From: Bacteroidota bacterium | GTDB lineage: Bacteria; Bacteroidota; Bacteroidia; UBA8524 | DNA length: 32,158 bases | NCBI GenBank assembly: GCA_016124735.1 | Contig: WGMZ01000020.1 | Location: 1-32,158, forward strand | Direction of reading: 5' to 3' | Shown: positions 18,401-25,217 of the stretch, piece after piece | Layout: the number at the start of each line of letters is the position of its first letter | Numbering within the stretch: position 1 is the first letter of the stretch | The notes under the pieces: model-generated | Told to the model about the DNA's origin: nothing | The model's database searches: none | The model's input: only the letters and a program-made list of their open reading frames with translations | Translations under genes and position numbers: made by a program

Positions 18401-20020
18401 TCCGTTGGAACAAACCTGGCAGATATGGGAATCAGCCGTGTGGTATTTAATGATATCGACAACTCAAGTCATCCAGATGATGGTTACTTCGACTTTGCAG
18501 ATCAAAAGACCACGTTGATGAAGGGCAAAGTATACGATATCACCGTTTACCGCCCATCCACTTCCAATGAGATCAGCCGAAAAGTCTGGATTGACTACAA
18601 TGGAAATGGTGATTTCAGCGACTCAGGCGAATTGGTGGCTTACGAAGCCGCGGCACGAACACTGTCCTTTACCTCCAGCATAGGAATACCCAGAAGTGCG
18701 ATGAATGGCATGGTAACGATGCGCGTAGCCACATCGTACCGGAATCAGACAAACGACCCATGCGGTACCCGCACCTATGGTGAAACAGAAGACTACCGCG
18801 TGATTCTGGTACCAGATCAAATCAAACCGATAATCACCTTGAATGGAGCAGACACAATCACCATCAACCGAAACGACAGTTATACAGAACTGGGCGCGAC
18901 GGCTACCGACAATTTAGATGGAAATCTGACGCCATTTATCATGATTACTCAAAGTATTGATACGTCCATTGCCGGAACCTATACCATTTCTTACGATGTA
19001 ACTGATACGGCTGGAAATGCGGCAAATACAGTAACCCGTATTCTGATCATTCTTCCGGATGCGCCGTTTATGAATTTGAATGGATTGAACCCAGACACTC
19101 TGGACGTATTCCAATCATACGTCGACCCCGGCGTTGTGGCTTTGGACTTTAACAATCAAGCTTTGGCAGTAATGGTTCAGAGTAATTTGGATTCCTCACA
19201 GCTTGGCACGTATACCATTACTTATACTGCAATGGACGTAAATGGAAGAAGTTCCAGTGTTTCAAGAGATGTGGTGGTGGTAGATCGCGTCAAACCCACA
19301 GCCATCCTGAATTCCTCGGATACTGTAGTCGTTGAAGTCTTCGGTCCGTATAACGACCCGGGCATTCAAATCAGCGACAATTATTGCAGCAGCGGAAATC
19401 AGTTCACGACCAACTCGGTTGACATTGCAACTTTAGGTTTCAAAACACTTATCTATACCTTCAGCGATTGCAATGGCAATACCGATAGTATTAGCAGGGT
19501 ATTGAAAGTAGTAGATACAGAGGCTCCTGAGATTCATTTGAAAGGAGACATCACTGCAAACACAATCCGCCAGCACGATTACATCGACTCAGGTTATGTG
19601 GTTACGGATAATTATGATCCGGAAGCCAATATTACCGTAGAGACGATTACAACTCTTAACAGACAATCGCCCGGACTCTATACTTTACAGTATAAAGCAA
19701 CCGATGCTTCCGGTAATGTTTCCTACAGTGAAAAACGTTTCATCTATGTATTAGACAACGTTGGTTTGGCACCGCTTGCCGACAGCAAACTGACTGTATA
19801 TCCAAACCCGGGAACAGGTGTATTCAACCTTTCAACCGATGCATTCAGTGGAGAGGTAACTCTGCATGTCTACGACATGTTTGGAAAAGAAGTAAAAGTA
19901 CAGCAGTTGGATTTCCACCAACAAGGCATTAGCGACCTCACCGGTTTAGCTAAGGGCACGTACATCCTGCGTCTGACACAGGGAGAACGTTCTGCCACTG
20001 CGCACGTAGTGCTTCAATAA
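15446..20020 (+). CDS. Modular secreted protein with MAM-like, CUB, PKD, GEVED and Ig-like domains; T9SS type A signal
   Basis: A 1524-aa exported protein with a signal peptide ending near SSGQ (residue 24). In order: an N-terminal beta-rich domain (about 25-200); a CARDB-like segment (about 205-310); a MAM/jelly-roll-like domain (about 320-490, with FSWQMRF and AIDDVDM); PKD-like modules (about 495-680); a CUB domain (about 685-805, CTFTIDFSCYDSL, YDFLHIYDGD, LVFSSD); further PKD modules (about 815-980); a GEVED domain (about 1055-1130, WIDYNGNGDF, GETEDYRV); four bacterial Ig-like (DUF5011-type) repeats (about 1130-1440); and a type A T9SS tail (VYPNPGTGVFNLS, VYDMFGKEV, GTYILRL). No catalytic domain is recognisable. 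A surface adhesin or binding protein is likely. It is a monocistronic unit with a strong terminator. Confidence 0.92.
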   Translation: MKIFNKTTFVVGLFMLLSQWSSGQNPVTIGTGTSTQRYPFGAYWGYERSAAIYQASEVSRSGVIDKLSWYFTSTTSGTYGIRIYLKQTSNNNFPSSTTYASEASNAKLVYADSGVAPTSGGWFQFTLDDTFNYSNSSNLQVIVEMNTGGTGISNSTSVRYTSTSSSVTNTMQNWTADNNPPTSTGSTNSSRPNIQIHFVPDPLPDLNIPSVLSPNFAGCNSSTYDLQFQIGNSGGAAVSSGKYIRVGYTLNNGNEVIDSFQLSSDLAINGSVNHTINGISISGITQPNFKIWANIDADDIHSNDSTTFNVVNPNCIGTNYSSDFEGTDGGWETNALWVNGAVNKGSLNNPPSGTDGWITDASNNYPNNANASLYSPYFDFNQVCTPVFSWQMRFITENNWDAVILEASTDFVNWTKVSTLSPGYNNNSNSGPLAAPKFSGNNNSWTLYQADLSAFKGNTVRLRFRFGSDGSGTNPGVAIDDVDMLMFPNYNGAGMIVPDTMIQNAIYDTEISSTSTPITGAKFDWKLDGTVIGTDQDLDYSFPNTGTFTLTHRVLDACGLVLDSVNKSIVIIAPTAIPTPDFVADANVISQFGTVNYTNLTGNGASYYEWYVSPAIYIDPQTQLPLPSVSYGNNTTAYSKSPSMDFFGTGNYDVCLIAENALGRDTLCKTQYILVGGGAAGGDSVMCSGTSMDANTHTMGHIYDPGGPNANYGNGLNCTFTIDFSCYDSLVMGFNSFNLEDNYDFLHIYDGDQNSGTPLWDISAFPNGLTNTTIQSLNVATSGLVTLVFSSDPSVNRPGFELEYEARNQKTTIAASFDVPDSLCQNFPVTFNSTSTNAKTFAWDFTGSGIFVSNTGQPTFTYSTPGTYDVKLAVSGCAGVDTFTKTVVVRAIGSNAVDFAADYTTYTIHDEVVIKDMTHGCISDYQWVIEPAVATFLNGSDKTAEAHATITTPGYYTVKLFTTNSAGTDSLVKTNYLHIVNICKPSVGTNLADMGISRVVFNDIDNSSHPDDGYFDFADQKTTLMKGKVYDITVYRPSTSNEISRKVWIDYNGNGDFSDSGELVAYEAAARTLSFTSSIGIPRSAMNGMVTMRVATSYRNQTNDPCGTRTYGETEDYRVILVPDQIKPIITLNGADTITINRNDSYTELGATATDNLDGNLTPFIMITQSIDTSIAGTYTISYDVTDTAGNAANTVTRILIILPDAPFMNLNGLNPDTLDVFQSYVDPGVVALDFNNQALAVMVQSNLDSSQLGTYTITYTAMDVNGRSSSVSRDVVVVDRVKPTAILNSSDTVVVEVFGPYNDPGIQISDNYCSSGNQFTTNSVDIATLGFKTLIYTFSDCNGNTDSISRVLKVVDTEAPEIHLKGDITANTIRQHDYIDSGYVVTDNYDPEANITVETITTLNRQSPGLYTLQYKATDASGNVSYSEKRFIYVLDNVGLAPLADSKLTVYPNPGTGVFNLSTDAFSGEVTLHVYDMFGKEVKVQQLDFHQQGISDLTGLAKGTYILRLTQGERSATAHVVLQ

Positions 20021-20040
20021 TAACACGGAGTATTCTCCTT

Positions 20041-20073
20041 AAAGGCCGTCCCGATTTCGGGGCGGCCTTTTTT
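20041..20073 (+). terminator. Strong rho-independent terminator of the T9SS type A gene
   Basis: A 13-bp stem (20041-20053 with 20058-20070) contains a single T-G pair and closes on an ATTT loop. A T-run follows, starting inside the stem base. It begins 20 bases after the stop codon. Confidence 0.95.
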
Positions 20074-20077
20074 GTGG

Positions 20078-20100
20078 TATGGGCTCCCTTCTTTTAAGGA
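20078..20100 (-). other. Orphan copy of a lipoprotein gene leader
   Basis: These 23 bases match 21225-21247, the leader just before the start codon of the lipoprotein gene at 20329-21222, with a single mismatch and in the same orientation. In that gene the segment holds the Shine-Dalgarno AAAGGAG. Here no start codon follows; on the minus strand the copy runs straight into the terminator at 20041-20073. It looks like the remnant of a deleted paralogue or of a misplaced duplication. Bases 20101-20278 show no gene I trust. Confidence 0.65.
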
Positions 20101-20284
20101 TATTGGTTGTATAAATTAGTTAAGGAGATGACGTCTATGACGTTGTATGTCAATTTATGGAAATTGAAAGTTTATGACCTCTTGTTGCATGTTTTAAAAT
20201 GGGAGAATGAGACCTCAAGATTAAAGGTGCAACGATTAGACAGAGCTCCTCCTTTAAGCTTGTTGGCTTTTTATTCCATAAAAA

Positions 20285-20305
20285 AACCCCGACAAAGTCG
20301 GGGTT
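20285..20305 (-). terminator. Terminator of lipoprotein paralogue 1
   Basis: AACCCCGAC (20285-20293) pairs perfectly with GTCGGGGTT (20297-20305) around an AAA loop. On the minus strand a T-run follows (20286-20281). The CCCCGAC core is shared with the terminators of paralogues 2-4. Confidence 0.92.
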
Positions 20306-20328
20306 CATTTTATCCCTTAAAGAAAATT

Positions 20329-21222
20329 CTATTCTACAGTATAATTCTTTTTAATACCGCCAGGCAAAGTAATGACAATATCATTATCACATTTTCCGTC
20401 GCCGAAATCAACGGATAGGGATGTGGTAGACCCGTCATTCTTCAATTCCACTACTCCGGAAATGCATGTTTTGGAACAAGTTGGATCCACTTTGCTAACC
20501 AGATCTTTTGTGATAGAGACGGTGTATTTTTTGCCGCTGTGGTTTTCCCCTGCTGAACTTCCGGAAAGAGAATAGACATCATCCTTTGTACCGGCAGTTT
20601 TCACTCCATCCGTTTGAGTAATTTCATATTTACCAGTCGGCACATAGGAATATTGTGTTTTACCATCGAGTTGAGATTTCAGAGTGAAATTGTAACTCAC
20701 ACTGAATTTATCGCTTGCCGTTCTTTGAATATAGAGACTATCCATATCACCAAATACTAATTCACAAACAGCCTCATCCCAATCTTTGTCTTTCTTCCTT
20801 TTCAAATTTATTTGGGAATGATCTTTTCCAATCCACACGGCAGAGCCGATTTCATTGAATTTTTTCTCATTGGAATAGACGGTAAAGGAACCGCCCCGCT
20901 TCCAGCCGTCACCACATACAACACCGGTATCTAAGTCGATAGTGATTTCGATTCCATCGCCATCTGTGAAGATGGTATCCTTATAAGTGATTTTAACGCC
21001 GTCTGGCAAGATGGTATTTCCATTTTTACCGAGAAAACCTTGCGTTTCACCAATGTCTTGCAATAAGTCGGTCATTCCCGAAATGGCTGTCTGGTCTGTA
21101 CTGAAATCCTGAGCAGACTCAGAGGTTTGTGTAGCGTCTTGCAAAACTTTTTCACAGGAAGTAGTAGCAAGCATGGCTATGCCAATAGCAAGTATAATTC
21201 CTGCATTCACTATTTTTTTCAT
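20329..21222 (-). CDS. Lipoprotein paralogue 1 (TDGDG / DFGDGxCDN family)
   Basis: A 297-aa lipoprotein. The signal peptide has a lipobox ending at C23 (ATTSC), followed by EKV. Family landmarks: an alpha-helical N-terminal part, ILPDGVKITYKDTIFTDGDG (about 70-90), a DDVYSLSGSS segment, CSKTCISG, and the C-terminal VDFGDGKCDND followed by a GGIKKNYTVE-type last strand. No named domain is recognised. It is one of five paralogues in the array at 20329-27768. The start is fixed by AAAGGAG at a good distance before the ATG. A weak -7-like CAACTTTG lies at 21262-21255. It lacks the TCGAGGCC upstream site found in the other four, so its regulation may differ. Function unknown; anchored to the inner or outer membrane through its lipid. 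Confidence 0.88.
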   Translation of the reverse strand: MKKIVNAGIILAIGIAMLATTSCEKVLQDATQTSESAQDFSTDQTAISGMTDLLQDIGETQGFLGKNGNTILPDGVKITYKDTIFTDGDGIEITIDLDTGVVCGDGWKRGGSFTVYSNEKKFNEIGSAVWIGKDHSQINLKRKKDKDWDEAVCELVFGDMDSLYIQRTASDKFSVSYNFTLKSQLDGKTQYSYVPTGKYEITQTDGVKTAGTKDDVYSLSGSSAGENHSGKKYTVSITKDLVSKVDPTCSKTCISGVVELKNDGSTTSLSVDFGDGKCDNDIVITLPGGIKKNYTVE

Positions 21223-21224
21223 GA

Positions 21225-21262
21225 TATGGGCTCCTTTCTTTTAAGGATGATGCACAAAGTTG
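21225..21262 (-). promoter_or_regulatory. Leader and -7-like box of lipoprotein paralogue 1
   Basis: On the minus strand CAACTTTG (21262-21255) is one mismatch from TAnnTTTG. The leader that follows contains AAAGGAG before the ATG. The part 21225-21247 is the segment duplicated at 20078-20100. Confidence 0.4.
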
Positions 21263-21462
21263 TGAAAAAAATAGAAATGCCGGGTACCTGTATTCCGGTA
21301 ATTCTATAAAGGAATCCTGAATTCGTCTATGTTCGAAGGTTTATGGTTCAGAATGATTGCCTCATATCAACTAAGCCGCTCCGTGAAAAGACGGGTCTTT
21401 TCTTTTTCGACTTTACCACAGCCTCCGTTCTAATCCTCAATACTCATCCTCATTCCCTCAAA

Positions 21463-21487
21463 CAAAAAAGCCCCGACAAACGGGGCT
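21463..21487 (-). terminator. Terminator of lipoprotein paralogue 2
   Basis: AGCCCCG (21469-21475) pairs with CGGGGCT (21481-21487) around the loop ACAAA. On the minus strand TTTTTTG follows. It belongs to the same hairpin family as the terminators of paralogues 3 and 4. Confidence 0.92.
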
Positions 21488-21508
21488 ATGTAAGCAGATA
21501 GTGATTCG

Positions 21509-22408
21509 TTAATTTATTTCGATTGTTTTTTTAGTAATTCTGGTATTACCCTTATATACTGTAACGTCGACCTTATTGTCGCAATCACCGTTTCCAAAAT
21601 CAGAAACTGCTTTCAGGGAACTTCCTGTCGTTTCCAGAGTGTATTTGCCTGAAACGAATGTTTTCGAGCATGAATCCGACTTTAAGACCAATGTTCCATC
21701 CTGGGAAGTAGTAATCGTTTTATTATTCTCCGTTATCTTCAAGCCAAAATCCTTGAATTCATATTGATCGTCACTGTTTTTATCCGGAGTTGAATATCCC
21801 ATAGTTTGAGTAATGATAGGTGTTCCAGTTAAAGAAATATCATAAGTTACCATGGGATTAACAGGACGCTCTACTTGATAATAAAGGGAAACTATCGCAA
21901 TTGTATAACCATCTCCATCTGGTGTTGGTTGTAAATTCCATTGAGAATTTATAATTCCATGCCCACTCCTTGACCTTATTTCTCCTTGCACTAAAAAAGT
22001 GTAACTGTAGCACCCATTCAGGAAAATCCTATTGCCTATATCAAAAGTAATTTTTACTTTTCTTGCAGAGCCGTCTCCACAATCCACCAGGCTGTCATTG
22101 TTATTCATGTTCTGTCCCCCAAAACCAACCACAAATTTTACTCCCGGATTCCAACTGCTATCAATCCAATTAATAGTTGCGTCTCCGTCGGGAAAGATAT
22201 GATACGTTTGCATTTTGTGCAGAGCAGGGGTATTGAGCACAATATCTACCAGTAAGTTGTTCATCTGGTTCATTTGGTCCTGTACATAGGCAACATCCTG
22301 GGTTGCCTAAACCAATTCTTCCGCTTCCTTCTTGGGGTCTCCAACCTTATTGCATGCAACGCTGGTTAAGACCAATGAAGCAATGAAGGAGAAAATTAAT
22401 TTTTTCAT
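21509..22408 (-). pseudogene. Lipoprotein paralogue 2, interrupted by an in-frame TAG
   Basis: From the ATG at 22408 the frame reads a lipoprotein signal peptide (MKKLIFSFIASLVLTSVAC, lipobox Cys at codon 19) and KVGDPKKEAEELV. It then meets TAG at codon 34 (22309-22307) and continues in the same frame with ATQDVAYVQDQ, followed by 254 more residues from 22273. Those residues carry the family landmarks: IFPDGDATINWIDSS, SCSKTFVSG, and DFGNGDCDN near the end. The TDGDG motif of its paralogues is lost (WNPG instead). Restart at 22273 would give a protein without signal peptide or lipid anchor. The gene was intact as a 299-codon lipoprotein until recently. A sequencing error at one base is the main alternative. 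Confidence 0.85.
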
Positions 22409-22435
22409 TGTGATATGATTTAAGGAGTAATATTT

Positions 22436-22491
22436 CAAATTAACAATAATCAGGACTTACCGATCAGGTTTGCAGGCCCCGATTAAGCCTC
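22436..22491 (-). promoter_or_regulatory. Promoter and 11-bp-period direct repeat of paralogue 2
   Basis: On the minus strand GAGGCT (22491-22486) and GGGGCC (22480-22475) lie 11 bases apart, followed by TTAATTTG (22443-22436), one mismatch from TAnnTTTG. The spacing of 39 bases between the proximal repeat and the -7 box is the same as in paralogue 3. Confidence 0.5.
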
Positions 22492-22554
22492 GTTCATCTC
22501 AACGAATTGATAGATATTTAGAGTTGTCTGTAATTTTATAACTGCGGAATTAAA

Positions 22555-22577
22555 AAGGCCCCGACGAGCGGGGCTTT
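22555..22577 (-). terminator. Terminator of lipoprotein paralogue 3
   Basis: GCCCCG (22558-22563) pairs with CGGGGC (22569-22574) around ACGAG. On the minus strand a short T-run follows after one C. The stem is identical to that of paralogue 2. Confidence 0.88.
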
Positions 22578-22598
22578 CAATGCTATTTGGGAATAAAC

Positions 22599-23642
22599 CT
22601 ATTTAAGAGTGAAATCCGTTGCGGGGAGGTTTCCATATTTAATTGTGCCTTTGGCATCGCAGGATCCGTCTCCAAAATCAATTATAAATTTTTTACCTGA
22701 TGAAACAGTGAGCGTAAAGGCACCTTTAACGAAAGCACTCGTTGCTGTGCAAGAAAAATCCTTCACAAGGGGTTTACTATCATCAATAAGCATAGTGTAG
22801 GCTTTATCGTCATTATCAAATCCGGAAGAACTTCCTTTGATTTCGTAAATATCATCATTGGTATCAACAGTGGTATTTCCTGCGGTTTGAGATACACTGT
22901 AATTTCCAGTATACTGATAATTTCCATGATAACTAAAATCTGACCAATTCGATTTAATGATCCTGGAAGAATAATCTAGCTTTAAAGTTGTTGGATTTTT
23001 TCTTGAAATAGTAAGAAATGGTGCAGGCACAATCACATATTTTGGAGCTCCAGGAGCCGTATTAAAAGTACTATCCTTTACCTTATTATCATTTGTGAAT
23101 GCATAAGCTACCCCTCCACTTTGAAATACCATGGGAAGGGTATACCCGTCCACAGTGTATCCTCCAGCATTTTTATTCAGTAAAAGTCCCTGACTAACTT
23201 GAATCACCAGACCATCTTCGTTGTATTTCTTATTAGCCTGTATGCGGACAGTTCCTGCATAAAAGGTTCCATTCATAGATTTAATAAAATCATTAAAAGA
23301 CAATTTACTTGCCTCTATATCTTCGACTTTAATATTTGAAAATTCCACTTGAAAATCGATTCCATTTCCATCGGTAAATACAGAATCAATCCAGGTGATT
23401 TCAACCCCATCGGGAATGATAGCGTACCCCCCTGTTTTTAGCATGTTCGGATCGTTTTGCATTACATCTTTTGCCAAATCTGCCAATGCAGAGAAAGTTT
23501 GCTGTGTTCTTGAATAGTCTTCCATTCCAGCCTCTGCGTCTTTGGTGTCCTGGACCGGATTAGTTACTTTATCGCAGGAGCTCAAGGCAATCATTCCTGC
23601 GGCAGCCGCAGAAATCATCAGGTGTGTCAATTTAAATTTCAT
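22599..23642 (-). CDS. Lipoprotein paralogue 3 (TDGDG / DFGDGxCDN family)
   Basis: A 347-aa lipoprotein, the longest of the family. The lipobox ends at C23 (ALSSC), followed by DKVTNPVQD. Landmarks in order: NDPNMLKTG, IIPDGVEITWIDSVFTDGNG (about 80-100), a middle beta-rich part, DDIYEIKGSSSG, a SCTATSAFVKG segment, and IDFGDGSCDAKG near the C-terminus. The frame is open 36 codons further upstream, but the signal peptide begins at the ATG at 23642, and the upstream part holds the promoter and direct repeat, so I use 23642. It is closest in its N-terminal half to paralogue 5 (shared NDPNM, WxDSVFTDG). Function unknown; its own promoter and terminator make it an independent transcription unit. 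Confidence 0.88.
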   Translation of the reverse strand: MKFKLTHLMISAAAAGMIALSSCDKVTNPVQDTKDAEAGMEDYSRTQQTFSALADLAKDVMQNDPNMLKTGGYAIIPDGVEITWIDSVFTDGNGIDFQVEFSNIKVEDIEASKLSFNDFIKSMNGTFYAGTVRIQANKKYNEDGLVIQVSQGLLLNKNAGGYTVDGYTLPMVFQSGGVAYAFTNDNKVKDSTFNTAPGAPKYVIVPAPFLTISRKNPTTLKLDYSSRIIKSNWSDFSYHGNYQYTGNYSVSQTAGNTTVDTNDDIYEIKGSSSGFDNDDKAYTMLIDDSKPLVKDFSCTATSAFVKGAFTLTVSSGKKFIIDFGDGSCDAKGTIKYGNLPATDFTLK

Positions 23643-23668
23643 TATAATGGGGATTTTAAAATAAAGAA

Positions 23669-23724
23669 CAAAGATATATGCCCACGCAGTTAAACAATAT
23701 TTGTGTAGGCCTCGAATAGGCCTC
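23669..23724 (-). promoter_or_regulatory. Promoter and GAGGCC direct repeat of paralogue 3
   Basis: On the minus strand two perfect copies of TCGAGGCCTA lie 11 bases apart (GAGGCC at 23724-23719 and 23713-23708). A TTG follows (23697-23695), and after 18 bases TATCTTTG (23676-23669), an exact TAnnTTTG match. The repeat sits just upstream of the -33 region, a position typical of activator sites. Confidence 0.65.
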
Positions 23725-23821
23725 GATAAAATCAATTGACTGGTAATCAATATTATAGATCTTATTAAACCTATTATTCATTTGAACAGGTGAGATTTTA
23801 ATGAGACAAAATAATCACAAT

Positions 23822-23850
23822 AAAAACCCCGACAAGCAAGGCTCTTTTTC
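23822..23850 (-). terminator. Weakened terminator of lipoprotein paralogue 4
   Basis: On the minus strand GCCTTG (23842-23837), loop CTTGT and CGGGGT (23831-23826) are followed by TTTT. It is the same hairpin as in paralogues 2 and 3, but three of its six pairs are now G-T wobbles, so it should terminate poorly. It lies about 130 bases after the stop codon. The rest of the 339-base gap between paralogues 3 and 4 shows no gene. Confidence 0.5.
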
Positions 23851-23981
23851 TCTCCCCTTATTGCCATTGATCTTATAATAGCAAAAACTCTATGGCACAC
23901 TTTTGTGCCAGGGGAGCACAATGACTATCGCTCGGAAAGGTATGCATTAGCCTTTCACCTGGGATAGATTCGATACTGCAA

Positions 23982-24941
23982 TTATTTGATAGTTATGGTC
24001 TTTTTCACCCCACCGGGAAGTTCCACATTAACATCATTATCGCAGGTCCCATCACCAAAATCTGCCTTAAGGGTAAATTTCGATCCGTTATTTTTCAACT
24101 CCATCTTCCCCTTCACAAATGTATTTGAACAACCAGGTGTTAGTACTCGTCTTAATGTATCGGTAACTGTAAAAGAATAAACCGTCCCTTGTCTATTTTT
24201 GCAATTGGCGGCTGTTCCTGTTACCATCATCTGATCATCTAATAATCCTTCTGAACCACCGTCTATGGTAGCAACATGAAAGGTCCCAACATTGTATGTT
24301 TTTCCTCCCACGTAAGATTCAGTCAATTTACGTTTGACGAAGCTGAAATTATAGTCGATATCCCAAGCATCGGCTCCTGTGCGGCTGATTATGCATTCGT
24401 AACTGCCGGAGCCTCCGAGTTTTTTATTTCCATCATCAATTAGATACAGGGTACCCTCCTTTAAAATGATATATCGATCCAGTTCCAAATTGATGGTGCA
24501 ATTTGGGTCCGAATAGGGTAAGTCCATTCGTATGCGTCCGGAACCCCAACGTGTGGCGCCATCACCACCCTTGGAACCTGTGCCGGCCGCTGGATTATCA
24601 AAAATTGAAAGATACGGATAATTCGGATTATCAGGGTCCTCGAACTCAAATAAAATGACTATACCATCACCATCCGTAAAAACCGAGTCATCGTTTTTAT
24701 AGCTAAAATACTCCCTTGAAATAAAAGGGTTCCCATTTTTCATTTGCAGGTTGGGATCCGAGCTGACTATGTCTTGTAAGGCATCGGTCAAAGAAGACAC
24801 CGCTACCATATCCGAGGCCATATCTTCCGCTGAATCGGTCGTTTCAGTGGCGTCACTAATTACCTTCTCGCAAGCTGTGAAAGCAAATGCGATCACAACG
24901 AGCCGCGCCATTGCGCTAAGCTGTTTGGAAAAACCATTCAT
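23982..24941 (-). CDS. Lipoprotein paralogue 4 (TDGDG / DFGDGxCDN family)
   Basis: A 319-aa lipoprotein with a lipobox ending at C24 (AFTAC), followed by EKVISDATETTDSAEDM, nearly the same opening as paralogue 1 (EKVLQDATQTSESAQDF). Landmarks: SSDPNLQMKNG, then DSVFTDGDG (about 82-90), a glycine-rich middle part, DDQMMVTGTAA, CSNTFVKG, and ADFGDGTCDNDV with GGVKKTITIK at the end. Paralogues 1 and 4 share the EKV opening and the LPGG(I/V)KK ending, so they appear to be sister copies. The start is supported by TAGGAG a few bases before the ATG. Function unknown. The weak terminator may allow read-through towards paralogue 3. Confidence 0.88.
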   Translation of the reverse strand: MNGFSKQLSAMARLVVIAFAFTACEKVISDATETTDSAEDMASDMVAVSSLTDALQDIVSSDPNLQMKNGNPFISREYFSYKNDDSVFTDGDGIVILFEFEDPDNPNYPYLSIFDNPAAGTGSKGGDGATRWGSGRIRMDLPYSDPNCTINLELDRYIILKEGTLYLIDDGNKKLGGSGSYECIISRTGADAWDIDYNFSFVKRKLTESYVGGKTYNVGTFHVATIDGGSEGLLDDQMMVTGTAANCKNRQGTVYSFTVTDTLRRVLTPGCSNTFVKGKMELKNNGSKFTLKADFGDGTCDNDVNVELPGGVKKTITIK

Positions 24942-24970
24942 GTCTTACTCCTATTTATTAAATAATCAAA

Positions 24971-25027
24971 TGAAGATAGGATAAACCCTACAATGCCACA
25001 AGGAATACAGGGCCTCGAAAAGACCTC
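24971..25027 (-). promoter_or_regulatory. Promoter and direct repeat of paralogue 4
   Basis: On the minus strand GAGGTC (25027-25022) and GAGGCC (25016-25011) are 11 bases apart. TTG (25001-24999) and TATCTTCA (24978-24971) follow after 20 bases; this -7 box is a partial match to TAnnTTTG. The arrangement mirrors that of paralogue 3. Bases 25028-25217 contain nothing I can identify. Confidence 0.5.
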
Positions 25028-25217
25028 ACTACTTTCATTAAGTTGATTTTCAGTCAATTAAAAATAATGGATGGTTTCAAGTTCGGTTCCCTTCAATCCC
25101 AGAGAATGGAATAGGTCAAAGGAGAAGGTACGGAAAAGATACCAGGGTATGGTGAAAAGGTAGGTGGCAATTCCGATTACTCGTTGGAAACCACAAAACC
25201 CTTATTAGCCCTTTAAA

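Noticed and set aside
15446-20020. CRISPR or tandem-repeat DNA in the modular T9SS gene
   Set aside because: The repeats are protein-level Ig-like domains of ~75-80 residues with low DNA identity; no direct DNA repeats with spacers occur anywhere in the window.
20107-20418. 103-codon ORF on the plus strand before paralogue 1
   Set aside because: It runs through a terminator and then antisense to the end of the paralogue 1 coding sequence, and it has no promoter.
22307-22309. Amber codon read as pyrrolysine or another recoded residue
   Set aside because: There is no sign of recoding machinery or a recoding element, and none of the paralogues has a TAG there; a nonsense mutation or sequencing error is simpler.
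23643-23750. Upstream start for paralogue 3 at 23750
   Set aside because: The extra 36 codons cover the promoter and the GAGGCC direct repeat, and they would bury the lipoprotein signal peptide inside the protein.
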